Of a stretch of 59,537 bases of DNA, positions 1 to 8,688 are shown in pieces. Under the pieces are notes generated by a model, which ran no database searches, was not told the DNA's origin, and saw only the letters and a list, made by a program, of their open reading frames with translations. Source of the stretch: Ignavibacteria bacterium (GTDB lineage: Bacteria > Bacteroidota > Ignavibacteria > Tepidaquicellales > Tepidaquicellaceae); NCBI GenBank assembly GCA_016873795.1, contig VGWA01000003.1:1-59537 (forward strand). The letters are read 5' to 3'. The position numbers and the translations under genes were made by a program. Numbering within the stretch: the first letter of the stretch is position 1; each line of letters opens with the position of its first letter.

Positions 1-266
1 ATCTACAAAAATCTCAATCGTTCTTAACCTGAAATCCAACCCTATTCATCGAACGAAAAAATTCTCATACACAGTGAAAATTAAACACAATAAATTATAA
101 AATCAAGTATTAAATCACATTAGTGTTCCCGAGAGCTCGGGATTAGAATTGAAACTACTTCTTTAACACCCCGTTTTTTAAAACCTTGGGTTATTTATAT
201 TATTGTTATATGATATTGTAATTCGTTTTTAAACGGTATAGTTCAGCTTTTAGAAGGAGAATCCAG
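1..266. other. Noncoding left edge with one CCCGAG/CTCGGG palindrome
   Basis: No coding region is seen here. It lies downstream of the minus-strand T9SS protein gene. A palindrome, cccgagagctcggg, sits at about 128-141 and belongs to the dispersed palindrome family seen elsewhere in the window. I could not identify a convincing terminator. Confidence 0.6.
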
Positions 267-3176
267 CTATCTTAAAAAAACCATTTTTTTAAATGCTTTG
301 TATTCCTTTCCCGAGTTCTCGGGACAAGTTGTTTCTATTTTATAGAAATATATTCCGCTCGCGTATCCCATACTATTCCAAATTACCGAGTGTGTACCCG
401 CCGGAAATTGCCCGTTTACGAGTACAACAATTTCTCTTCCTAACATATCGTATATTTTTATTTTTACGTGTGAACTTACCGGTATATCGAATTTTATTGT
501 CGTAGAAGGATTGAATGGATTTGGATAATTCTGATATAACTGATATACTACCGGCGTTATAATATCGGTTGCGGAAGATATTGCAATTGCATTAACACCT
601 TTATATCCGGTGTTGCCAATAACTGTTGCCGTTCCCGCAGCTGTATCGTATTTTATTAAATAACCTTCCTGTGAACCGGTGCCTGATATACCGTAAAGAT
701 TTCCTTTCTTATCAAACGCTATTGATGGAGTGATAGTAAAACCGGGAATTCCAATTTGAATAGATTGAGCAGTAACCTTATCAATTTTGAAAATTTTATT
801 GCTTAAGGAAAGTCCCCACATTTGTCCGTTAATTGGATTAACAGCAATTGAAAATAAAGATGGAATTCCTGTGTTTCCAATGTAGTTTGTATCTTTTGTA
901 ATTAGATTGAACTTGTATAAGCTCCCGTCGCTTTTACTGCAGTAAAGTTCATCATTTAAATCGAACGAAATAGAAGTAACCGAAAAAATTGGCAAATCAA
1001 AATAAGGATACGCATCGCCCTCTTCTGCATTAATTCTTACTATTTTAGTAGTACTTGAAGTTGGATAGCACGCAAAAATTGTTTTATCCGATGGTCTTAT
1101 GCTTATTCCCTTTAATTCCGGATATCCTGTATTTCCTATTATGCTTCCTGCTCCGTTTGTATCATTCAGTGCCAGTAATGCACCGTTCGATTGCGTTCCT
1201 GTTACTGCAAAAATAACGTTCCCCGAAGCCGGATTTATTTTGTAACCCTTTGAACTCAGATAGATATTTTTCAGCGGAATATTTGAAGCGTTGCTTATAA
1301 TCTGAAGTGAATCAATAACTTTTCCTGTTGAAGTAGGTTTATACAACATTTCAAAATCTCTGTATCCCTTAAAACCAATATTTATTGGAAACTGAAGCGA
1401 ACCGGTTAAAATAAACTGATTATTGTTTATTTGTATGCTATTAATGACTAAAGTATCTGCACCGTAATTATAGATTCTGAATTTTAATGTATCACTCGCT
1501 GTGTTTATTTCACAGACTCCAAAGTTTAAAGAATCTTTATCTGTGGTCAGATATCTGCCCGGAAACGGAGTTAATCTCATCATTCCAACCTGTGCTGCCC
1601 AGGTGTTTGCCGTAGTTTCGGCATATTCTGCAATCATCCAGAAATTATTCATATCTGACGGGTCAAACCAAATCCCGTTGTAATCTCCCCAGCGGTTTCG
1701 TCCGCTTCCGAATGTCTTTACGTAATTTGATTTGCCAACCTGTAATGTGTAACTTCCTATAAATGTGTTTGGTACCGTATTCAGTCTTGCCGTATAATAT
1801 CCGCCTATATATTCCGTTAAACCGGACCTTGAATACGTTATACCTGCATTGTCGTCTTTATCAAGTGTTATTGCAGGATAAAAATGCCAGTATCCGTCTG
1901 CACCCATTGCTGCATCCTCTGCCGTTGCGTTTGTGTTTACATCAATTTTTAAGTACCTGACACTTGAATATGCATTCCCTGTTCCGCTTCTTATTTGATG
2001 TACTCCCCAAATGTAACCATTTTTATATTTCGGTTCATTAAGTAATCCTGCTCCGCCTGTTTCTATTAACGGACTGCCGCCGCCAAGCTGATTTGCACCC
2101 CCGGGAGATGAATATTGGGTCACGGGTATATTAACCGCACTCATTACAGGATTGTTTGTTGGATCGGAAATCTTATATAAGGTAAAAAATGTTCCTGTTT
2201 GATATGGTGAAGTACACAAAAGGTAATAATCACCCGAAGTTGTAATGTGTATTGCAGGACGGACTCCGAATGTTCTTACGGAAAAATTTGCCGGCTCTCT
2301 TAAATCCCATAAATCTATCCATGTCACCTGTCCGGCGGTGTTATTGTATAATTGGCTTTTTTCTATTATTCTGATTTTTGAACCTCTGAATCCGCCGTTG
2401 TATTGAAATTGATTCGATGTAAAATAAATTGCCTTATCATCAAAACCGACACCTTCATAATCAGCCCAGTTACCTGAAGGAGTACCGCCATTCACGTCTG
2501 AAGGCAAGCACCAATTATACCAGGTACCAAGTGGTATAGAATCTGCAGAAACGGAAAGCAGAAAATAACTTTTCTGGTTAACATCATCAACATGTAACCA
2601 AACCATTATCCATCTTTTGGAAAGATGGTCGTATGTTACTTTCGGATCGAATACAGAGGCCCCTGTCAGTACAGTTCTGAACCATCCGTCGGCAAGTATG
2701 CTTTTTACAAGTACGCCTGATTTATCGAAAATTCTGAATCTGCTGTTGTCTACACACATTATATGAGTTGGACCTGCAGCTATATAAGGGTCTGGAGGAA
2801 TATAACTCCCCGGGTCAAGAAAACCCTGAAATGACTTTACAAGTATTGGCTCATTATCTGTATTAATATTACCACGATTAATATTAGGATCGATTTTATA
2901 ATTGCTTCCTTCCGGTGCAGAGGGATTCGTTTTATTCAGATAGTCGGGATACTTTTCGACAGGAAGTTTATTCCTCGGTTTTAATTTTATGTATGGAGGA
3001 AGCGGTTCACCGATTACCTTTTGCATTTCCGTTCCCGTGTTTACAGTTACACCATTTGGAACCGTTCCGGTTGCAGGTCCCTGGTATAATTGACCGTAAC
3101 CAATATTACAGATAAAAAGAATTGTAGTTAATACTATCAACACCCTTACTTTAGTTGTGTATAATTTTCTTCTCAC
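267..3176 (-). CDS. Large secreted protein with choice-of-anchor D-like domain and T9SS sorting domain
   Basis: This is a 969-aa protein with a signal peptide (residues 1 to about 28, hydrophobic core then GYG-Q). Residues about 110-540 form a large domain rich in aromatic residues that I cannot assign to a function. Residues about 545-650 resemble the choice-of-anchor D / ASH-like beta-sandwich (DSLNFGVCEIN, then STGKVIDSL). Residues about 650-870 look like beta-propeller-type repeats (IGNTGYPELKG, IGNTGIPSLFS, IGNTGYKGVNA). Residues 881-969 are a type A sorting domain with YPNPFNPSTTIKFDIP and GIYFYKIET, ending KKMVFLR, so export through T9SS and surface anchoring or release is expected. 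The usual spacing after YKIET is broken by about eight extra residues (TCPENSGK, 950-957). These are encoded by a cccgagttctcggg palindrome, which looks like an in-frame repeat insertion. Function is unknown, probably adhesion or binding. Confidence 0.85.
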   Translation of the reverse strand: MRRKLYTTKVRVLIVLTTILFICNIGYGQLYQGPATGTVPNGVTVNTGTEMQKVIGEPLPPYIKLKPRNKLPVEKYPDYLNKTNPSAPEGSNYKIDPNINRGNINTDNEPILVKSFQGFLDPGSYIPPDPYIAAGPTHIMCVDNSRFRIFDKSGVLVKSILADGWFRTVLTGASVFDPKVTYDHLSKRWIMVWLHVDDVNQKSYFLLSVSADSIPLGTWYNWCLPSDVNGGTPSGNWADYEGVGFDDKAIYFTSNQFQYNGGFRGSKIRIIEKSQLYNNTAGQVTWIDLWDLREPANFSVRTFGVRPAIHITTSGDYYLLCTSPYQTGTFFTLYKISDPTNNPVMSAVNIPVTQYSSPGGANQLGGGSPLIETGGAGLLNEPKYKNGYIWGVHQIRSGTGNAYSSVRYLKIDVNTNATAEDAAMGADGYWHFYPAITLDKDDNAGITYSRSGLTEYIGGYYTARLNTVPNTFIGSYTLQVGKSNYVKTFGSGRNRWGDYNGIWFDPSDMNNFWMIAEYAETTANTWAAQVGMMRLTPFPGRYLTTDKDSLNFGVCEINTASDTLKFRIYNYGADTLVINSIQINNNQFILTGSLQFPINIGFKGYRDFEMLYKPTSTGKVIDSLQIISNASNIPLKNIYLSSKGYKINPASGNVIFAVTGTQSNGALLALNDTNGAGSIIGNTGYPELKGISIRPSDKTIFACYPTSSTTKIVRINAEEGDAYPYFDLPIFSVTSISFDLNDELYCSKSDGSLYKFNLITKDTNYIGNTGIPSLFSIAVNPINGQMWGLSLSNKIFKIDKVTAQSIQIGIPGFTITPSIAFDKKGNLYGISGTGSQEGYLIKYDTAAGTATVIGNTGYKGVNAIAISSATDIITPVVYQLYQNYPNPFNPSTTIKFDIPVSSHVKIKIYDMLGREIVVLVNGQFPAGTHSVIWNSMGYASGIYFYKIETTCPENSGKEYKAFKKMVFLR
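306..329. repeat. CCCGAG..CTCGGG palindrome inside the T9SS sorting domain
   Basis: The palindrome tcccgagttctcggga occupies about 309-324 within the last codons of the large T9SS protein. It encodes residues TCPENSGK, which interrupt the normally short loop between GIYFYKIET and the final KKMV strand. The other T9SS proteins in this window (ends at 12219, 17414 and 40989) lack this palindrome. Similar palindromes lie between genes at about 128-141, 6105-6120 and 53186-53199. Confidence 0.6.
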
Positions 3177-3481
3177 CTGACTTGTGTTATTGATATTTTT
3201 TAAATTATAAATTTTTTATTTTTTAAAATAAAAAAATCCAAAACAATTTACTATTAAATAACCAACTCCATATTTTATAACTTTGTTCCTTTTCTTCTTT
3301 TATAACGCTTTAAATTTTGCTGACGATAGTTATAATGGAACTTATTTAATAATATGTTTATTATATAATTACTGTACCGTGAAGTCAGGATAGTAAAAGA
3401 ATATCAAAATTACTTGACTTTAGTTTAATTTATATAATAATTATTCTATAATAAAATAAAATAACTAAACAACTTTTTTCT
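3177..3481. other. Divergent intergenic region
   Basis: This AT-rich spacer separates the minus-strand T9SS gene from the plus-strand E1 gene, so it should hold both promoters. On the plus strand TATAACTTTG (about 3276-3285) contains a match to the Bacteroidota -7 element TAnnTTTG, about 200 bases ahead of the E1 start. A copy of the dispersed repeat core, cttgactttagtt, lies at about 3413-3425. No gene is visible. Confidence 0.4.
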
Positions 3482-5998
3482 ATGTCAAAAGGTGATGAAT
3501 TACGAGTTTTGAACTTAATAAAAGAAGAAATTCTTCAGGATTACAGACTTGCTAATGAATCAAGGCAAGCTTCTCTCATAGGAAGAAGAGAAGTTCTTAT
3601 GGGAAAAGCAAATTTTGGAATTTTCGGCGACGGAAAAGAACTGCCTCAAATTGCTCTTTCTAAAACTTTTCAGAACGGTGACTTTCGTTCAGGGTATTAC
3701 AGAGATCAGACTTTTGCACTTGCTACCGGAATGACAAATCTATACAATTTTTTTGCACAATTGTACGGTGACACCAATATAAATAATGACCCGCACTCCG
3801 CAGGAAGACAAATGAATTGTCACTATTCAACAAGGAGTTTAAATGATGATGGTTCTTGGAAAAATCTTATGAAGATGAAAAATTCTTCGGTGGATATTTC
3901 CTGTACGGCAGGACAAATGCAAAGACTTCTCGGACTTGCTTATGCCTCAAAATTGTATAGAAATAACCCTGAACTTGCTTACCTTAAAAATTTCTCCGTG
4001 AACGGAAATGAGGTTGCGTTCGGTACCATCGGGAATGCAAGTACTGCCGAAGGTCCTTTTTTCGAGGCAATAAATGCTGCAGGCGTATTAATGGTTCCCA
4101 TTGCTATGTCTATCTGGGATGACGGATTCGGAATTTCTGTTCCTAACATTTATCAAATAACTAAATCTTCTATTTCGGAAGTCCTGAAAGGTTTTAAATA
4201 TAATGATAATATCAAACAGGGATTTTTAATATACACAGTTAAAGGGTGGAATTATATTTCACTGGTGAAAGCTTATAAAGAAGGAGTTGAAATCGTCAGG
4301 AGAGAACATATACCCGCTATATTTCATATTACAGAGTTAACGCAGCCACTGGGACATAGTACGTCCGGTTCACATGAAAGATATAAAACTAAAGAAAGAC
4401 TTCAATGGGAAAAAGATTATGATTGTATTGCACAATTTCGAAAGTGGATAATTAACGAAGAAATCGCAGAACCTGAAGAACTTGATAGAATTGAAAATGA
4501 GTCTAAAGAAAAAGTTAGAAAAATTCAAAGAGAATCCTACGATGCTTTTATAAATCCGATTAGAAAAGAAATGGATGAAGCAAGCAAATTATTCATTAAA
4601 ATAGCAGATTTTATATCTTCTGAGAGTAAAAATTCTGAAATTTCAGAAAAGATACTGTCAGTAAATAACTCGATGCTTAAATCATTTGATAAAAACCGCA
4701 GAACAATACTTCAATCAGTATATGATGTGTTACTTGACTTTAATCTTGACTTTAGTTCGGTCGCGACCAAAGTCAAGGCAGATACTGGAAAAATGATTAC
4801 TTCTGAGTTCTCAGGCCTGCCTATAGGACAGAATAGTTCTAAACATCCAATTTCAGAACTTATCCAATGGAAAAATGATTATGAAAAAAAATATAATAGA
4901 ACCTTTGACTTATTTCTCCATAGTGAAACTAACAGAAATGCAACATATGTGGAAGAAGTAAAACCTGTGTATTCTGATAATTCTCCGCTTGTTGACGGCA
5001 GGGAAATACTGCTTTCGTTTTTTGATAAAGCGTTCGAACGAGACCCGAGAATTTTTGCAATCGGTGAAGATGTGGGAATGCTTGGAGATGTTAATCAGGG
5101 GATGGCAGGACTTCAGGCAAAATATGGTGATATTAGAATTACAGATACGGGTATTAGAGAGTCTACAATAGTAGGGCAGGGAATAGGTGCAGCATTACGC
5201 GGATTAAAACCGATTGTTGAAATACAATATCTCGATTATCTTTTATATGCACTTCAGGTGATAAGTGATGATTTAGCTTCCTTACACTACCGAAGTGCCG
5301 GCGGACAAATTGCCCCTGTTATAATAAGAACAAGAGGTCATAGATTGGTTGGAATCTGGCATTCGGGTTCGCCTCTTGGTACAATAATCAATTCCTTTAG
5401 AGGTTTATATGTTTGTGTCCCAAGAAATATGACACAAGCAGCAGGTTTCTATAATACACTATTGAAATCTGATGAACCGGGGCTGGTTATTGAAAGATTG
5501 AATGCATACAGGTATAAAGAAAAATTACCTGATAATATTACAGATATTACTGTACCGTTAGGTAATCCTGAAATCCTCATTGAAGGCAAAGATATCACAA
5601 TTGTGACTTATGGTTCGTGTGTTGATATAGCAATAAATGCAATTGAAAAACTAAATAAAGTCGGAATTTCCGTTGAATTGATTGATGTTCAAACCTTGTT
5701 GCCGTTCGATTTATATAACAAAATATTGGAATCAATAAAGAAAACTAACAGAGTTCTTTTTTTAGATGAGGATGTACCGGGGGGAGCATCTGCTTATATG
5801 CTTCAAAAAGTGATTGATGAACAAAATGGGTATAAATATCTTGACTCAAAACCGACTTGCTTGTCTGCAAAACCTCACAGACCGGCATACGGTAATGACG
5901 GCGACTATTTCTCTAAACCTAACGCAGAAGATGTATTTAAAAAAGTTTACGAAATAATGAACGAAGCTAATCCAAATAACTACCCAATCTTCTATTAA
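3482..5998 (+). CDS. 2-oxoacid dehydrogenase E1 component, alpha-beta fusion (TPP-dependent)
   Basis: This 838-aa cytoplasmic enzyme is the decarboxylating E1 of a branched-chain or pyruvate-type 2-oxoacid dehydrogenase complex, with alpha and beta subunits fused as is common in Bacteroidota. The alpha half (about 1-390) shows YYRDQ (72-76), HYSTR (114-118), and a thiamine diphosphate site GNASTAEG (184-191) followed by WDDGFGIS (212-219), the fused-family version of the GDG..NN motif. TQPLGHSTSGSHERY follows. The beta half (about 504-838) starts VDGREILLSFF, with GEDVG, DTGIRESTIVGQGIG and the transketolase C-terminal domain ending in HRPAYGNDG. The linker at about residues 419-452 is encoded by stacked repeat modules and looks inserted. 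E2 and E3 genes are not in the window, so the exact substrate cannot be told. Confidence 0.9.
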   Translation: MSKGDELRVLNLIKEEILQDYRLANESRQASLIGRREVLMGKANFGIFGDGKELPQIALSKTFQNGDFRSGYYRDQTFALATGMTNLYNFFAQLYGDTNINNDPHSAGRQMNCHYSTRSLNDDGSWKNLMKMKNSSVDISCTAGQMQRLLGLAYASKLYRNNPELAYLKNFSVNGNEVAFGTIGNASTAEGPFFEAINAAGVLMVPIAMSIWDDGFGISVPNIYQITKSSISEVLKGFKYNDNIKQGFLIYTVKGWNYISLVKAYKEGVEIVRREHIPAIFHITELTQPLGHSTSGSHERYKTKERLQWEKDYDCIAQFRKWIINEEIAEPEELDRIENESKEKVRKIQRESYDAFINPIRKEMDEASKLFIKIADFISSESKNSEISEKILSVNNSMLKSFDKNRRTILQSVYDVLLDFNLDFSSVATKVKADTGKMITSEFSGLPIGQNSSKHPISELIQWKNDYEKKYNRTFDLFLHSETNRNATYVEEVKPVYSDNSPLVDGREILLSFFDKAFERDPRIFAIGEDVGMLGDVNQGMAGLQAKYGDIRITDTGIRESTIVGQGIGAALRGLKPIVEIQYLDYLLYALQVISDDLASLHYRSAGGQIAPVIIRTRGHRLVGIWHSGSPLGTIINSFRGLYVCVPRNMTQAAGFYNTLLKSDEPGLVIERLNAYRYKEKLPDNITDITVPLGNPEILIEGKDITIVTYGSCVDIAINAIEKLNKVGISVELIDVQTLLPFDLYNKILESIKKTNRVLFLDEDVPGGASAYMLQKVIDEQNGYKYLDSKPTCLSAKPHRPAYGNDGDYFSKPNAEDVFKKVYEIMNEANPNNYPIFY
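4735..4836. repeat. Mosaic of dispersed repeat modules inside the E1 coding sequence
   Basis: Within about 100 bases of the E1 linker I see acttgacttta, then cttgactttagt, then the palindrome ggtcgcgacc, then the inverted copy aaagtcaaggcag. These are followed by tctgagttctcagg (compare the cccgagttctcggg palindrome) and cctgcctataggac (compare the intergenic cctgcctttaggac). The stretch stays in frame and encodes residues about 419-452. The same modules occur between genes at about 15.1, 16.9, 25.9 and 53.2 kb. Confidence 0.65.
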
Positions 5999-6099
5999 TC
6001 ATCTCATTAATATTTTGTCTTATACCCCCAGACATCAGTACATCCATACAATCATATAGGGTACCCTCTGGGTTAAATCCTTATTTTTTAAATAAAATT

Positions 6100-6124
6100 T
6101 TCATTCCGAGTCATCGGGACATTT
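6100..6124. repeat. Palindrome of the CCCGA..TCGGG family between convergent genes
   Basis: The sequence ttccgagtcatcgggac lies in the 138-bp gap between the convergent E1 and Omp85 genes. It is a slightly degenerate member of the dispersed palindrome family. A GGGTACCC module (about 6059-6066) lies just upstream in the same gap. Confidence 0.45.
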
Positions 6125-6136
6125 AAATAATTAGTT

Positions 6137-7927
6137 TTAGAACTCATTAATATATCCGAAATTTATTTTACCGTCAAGAAAACTATCCCCCTTACCCAGT
6201 GCGTAACTGACCCCTATTATTCCGATTTTTGTTTCGAATCTCATTCCCGCACCATATCCGAAGATGAAAGATTCCTGTTTTGGTATCGAGTTTTCGTTGT
6301 CAGCTTCCCTGTAATAATAACCCATATCAAAGAATGCAAAAATAAAACTTTTTCTTCCAAATGAAAATCTCGGCTCTATATTTGCGGAGATTAACCTCGA
6401 GGCAAGAAATTGTTCTGCTCGATAACCCCTGACGTATTTTAAACCGCCGATTCTAAAAAGGTCTGCATCTTCAATTTTATTTGAAATTATATTTCCGCCA
6501 AAGAATCTTAACAGATTTGATTGTCTTTTAAAAGTAGAAAAATACAGTTCGAGCTCCATTAGCATTCTTTGTATTGTAAAACTTTCATCTTTACTGTTTT
6601 GTAAATCTTTATTGACTTTAGTTTCATTGAACACTTTTTTACTGCCGTAAATATATGCTGTCTTATATACAATTCCAGAATTTGGTATATAAATATTATC
6701 TCTGCTGTCGTATTTTAGCTCAAGCCCCGAATATAATGTTCTTGAATCTGCTATTACAAATGTTCTTAAACTGTCGTCCGAAGGAATTACTCTCTCATAG
6801 CCGCCGATTGCAGATACAGTTATGTTGTCATTTATAATTAAATCTCCTTTTAAATCTACTCTTCTTTTAGTATAAGTTGTATCCTGTATTCTTTGCTGGA
6901 AACCGGCATCTATACTGAGCGGAAGTGAAAATATATATGGTTCATTGTATTTGAATTCGAGTTCCTGTGTTCCCTTTACCTGTTGCTGCCATTTTGCGTT
7001 GAGTTTTCTTCCCGTTCCGAACAGATTTCTGAAAGATAAATCCACCAGCCCTGTCAGGTATCCCTTTTCACCCTCTACCGGCGGGGGTACATATCCGAGT
7101 ATTCCGTCAAAAGTGTTTGTGTTCCCCTCGATTACTTCAATAATTAAACCTGCTGTTTTGGATTGTTTAGAGAAATATACTTTAGGTTCTGTTACGCTTT
7201 CGAAAATGTTTAATGCTTCAAGTCTTCTTTTTGTGTCTTCTAAAGATTGTTTGGTAATCTGCTTATCTCTGTCGAGTTTTATTTCACGTGTTATTACGTA
7301 ATCTTTTGTGGTTTCATTTCCTGAGATTTTTATGTTCTCTATCTTTATTTTTTCTTCCTCTTTTATTCTTAAATCAATTTTGATTTTTGGGCTGTTTTCT
7401 GTGTCATAAAGTGTAATGTCCTTTATTTCAACTCTGGTAAAAGGCATGCCTTTTTTTTCATATAAGTCAAGAATATCAACTATATCGTTATTGAGCGTAC
7501 CTTCATTTAAAGGTTTTCCCGCTTTCGTTTGTATCAGGTCGTATAGTTCTTTCCCCGTAATTAGTGAGTTTCCTGAAATATTAATTTCTCCAATGATTAC
7601 CTGTCTGCCCTCGCTAATTTTAATTGATATATCTGCATAAGAAGAATCCTCATCGTATGTAACTTGCGGTTCCTTAATTTTTATAAGCAGATATCCGTAT
7701 TGCCGGTAACGCTCTCTTATTGACTTTAAATCCAAATCAAGTTGTGTCGATGAAAAAACCTTGTCTTTCTTCAAAACCATTGCTTCATAAAGTTCTCTTG
7801 TGGAAAAGAAATCATTACCCTCAAATGAAATTGAATATACAATCGTCTGCTTTTGTGCCGAAGCCTCTTTTGTTGTAAACAAAAAACAGATTGGTATTAA
7901 TGATAATATTATATAGAAAAATTTCAT
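6137..7927 (-). CDS. Omp85-family outer membrane protein, TamA-like (3 POTRA + beta-barrel)
   Basis: This is a 596-aa outer membrane protein with a signal peptide (about 1-24, ending ASA-Q). Three POTRA-like repeats follow at about 27-112, 113-195 and 196-270; each shows a strand-helix-helix-strand pattern with FEGNDFFS, ISGNSLIT or ISGNETTK. A C-terminal 16-strand type barrel (about 275-596) contains the conserved VRGYR loop-6 motif and ends with phenylalanine. BamA proper usually has five POTRAs and about 800 residues, so the size and domain count fit TamA or another assembly and translocation paralogue better. No TamB partner lies next to it. Transcription may continue from the ccm genes upstream, although a 155-bp gap with repeat modules separates them. 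Confidence 0.85.
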   Translation of the reverse strand: MKFFYIILSLIPICFLFTTKEASAQKQTIVYSISFEGNDFFSTRELYEAMVLKKDKVFSSTQLDLDLKSIRERYRQYGYLLIKIKEPQVTYDEDSSYADISIKISEGRQVIIGEINISGNSLITGKELYDLIQTKAGKPLNEGTLNNDIVDILDLYEKKGMPFTRVEIKDITLYDTENSPKIKIDLRIKEEEKIKIENIKISGNETTKDYVITREIKLDRDKQITKQSLEDTKRRLEALNIFESVTEPKVYFSKQSKTAGLIIEVIEGNTNTFDGILGYVPPPVEGEKGYLTGLVDLSFRNLFGTGRKLNAKWQQQVKGTQELEFKYNEPYIFSLPLSIDAGFQQRIQDTTYTKRRVDLKGDLIINDNITVSAIGGYERVIPSDDSLRTFVIADSRTLYSGLELKYDSRDNIYIPNSGIVYKTAYIYGSKKVFNETKVNKDLQNSKDESFTIQRMLMELELYFSTFKRQSNLLRFFGGNIISNKIEDADLFRIGGLKYVRGYRAEQFLASRLISANIEPRFSFGRKSFIFAFFDMGYYYREADNENSIPKQESFIFGYGAGMRFETKIGIIGVSYALGKGDSFLDGKINFGYINEF

Positions 7928-7937
7928 GTTTTATTAT

Positions 7938-8018
7938 TAATCCCCGCAGAGATGACCCACACAAAGTCCTAAAGGCAGGTATGTAAATGGGTACCCCTGA
8001 AAACTAAAGTCAGGCAAG
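7938..8018. repeat. Composite repeat (CCTGCCTTTAGG, GGGTACCC, CCTGACTTTAGT modules)
   Basis: On the minus strand this gap reads cttgcctgactttagttt, then ggggtaccc, then cctgcctttaggac, then gggtcatctctgc. The same set of modules, in a different order, recurs at about 15089-15211, including gggtcatctctg at its end. The gap lies just upstream of the Omp85 gene. Confidence 0.55.
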
Positions 8019-8082
8019 TTCAGAATGCCAAAAGAGTGTAAAAGAGGAGCTTTACCCCTTTTTATTAGGTTACGGGGAAATA

Positions 8083-8457
8083 TCATTTTTCATACTTTGA
8101 TGGACATTTTGTTAAAATTCCACCTGCTTCGACATAAAATGCACCTTCTTTTGCTGTTCCTTTTACCACTAATGCTTCAGCTTCATCAAAATTGCTCGGT
8201 TTTGGACCGTCGTATATAATCTTCATTTCATAATTATTATTATCTTTCATATAAAATATAAGTGTATTTGTCTTTGTATCGAATATCGCTTCTTTTTCTT
8301 TGTTTTGTTTTCCATTAACCTGACACTTTGTACCCTTTTCAACCGCTGTTTTAAAATCAACATATTCTATCTTGCTTGACATTAGGTTGTATCCCAGTAT
8401 AATAATAAAAACCAGAATAATGATAATCCCGATTATAACTTTAACTCTTGACTTCAT
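8083..8457 (-). CDS. ccmE: Cytochrome c maturation heme chaperone CcmE (CXXXY type)
   Basis: This is a 124-aa protein with one N-terminal membrane anchor (about 7-26) and a small periplasmic OB-fold. It contains YDGPKPSNFDEAEALVVKG, matching the CcmE family core. CcmE holds heme covalently and passes it to apocytochromes. The usual heme-binding histidine is replaced: the C-terminal segment reads ILTKCPSKYEK, giving Cys118 and Tyr122 in a CXXXY motif. That motif is known from archaeal and some bacterial (for example Desulfovibrio) CcmE proteins of variant System I. It follows ccmC and a ccmD-like gene on the same strand, with 9 bases between ccmD and ccmE. Confidence 0.9.
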   Translation of the reverse strand: MKSRVKVIIGIIIILVFIIILGYNLMSSKIEYVDFKTAVEKGTKCQVNGKQNKEKEAIFDTKTNTLIFYMKDNNNYEMKIIYDGPKPSNFDEAEALVVKGTAKEGAFYVEAGGILTKCPSKYEK

Positions 8458-8466
8458 TAAGTGTTT

Positions 8467-8628
8467 TTAATTCTTGCTTATTTTTATTAATTCGCTTTTC
8501 TTTTCGATTTTTTTAATTTTATTATCTAAACTTAAAATATATAGAAAAATTCCCGACCATATTATTAAGACAACAAATAATACAATGTACAGTGAATTGG
8601 TTTCAAGAAATTTTAATAAATTTTCCAT
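8467..8628 (-). CDS. ccmD: CcmD-like small membrane protein
   Basis: A 53-aa open frame lies exactly between ccmC and ccmE on the same strand. It has an ATG at 8628 (MENLLKFLETNS) and a stop at 8467-8469. One transmembrane segment (about 14-33, YIVLFVVLIIWSGIFLYIL) is followed by a lysine-rich, probably coiled C-terminus (NKIKKIEKKSELIK). Size, topology and position match CcmD, the small protein that assists release of heme-loaded CcmE from CcmC. Sequence identity in CcmD is always low, so the call rests mainly on context. Confidence 0.75.
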   Translation of the reverse strand: MENLLKFLETNSLYIVLFVVLIIWSGIFLYILSLDNKIKKIEKKSELIKISKN

Positions 8629-8688
8629 CTGGCTATTCTTTCCTTATTCCTTATTTCTTAATTTTTAAATATAATTTATTTCTTATTA

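Noticed and set aside
6605-6630. Dispersed repeat core (tgactttagtttc) inside the Omp85 gene
   Set aside because: Only one 11- to 12-base module matches, with no palindrome or second module, so chance cannot be excluded.
7280-7296. parS-like site (atttcacgtgttat)
   Set aside because: Only the central tttcacgtg matches the parS consensus, and it lies inside the Omp85 gene far from parAB.
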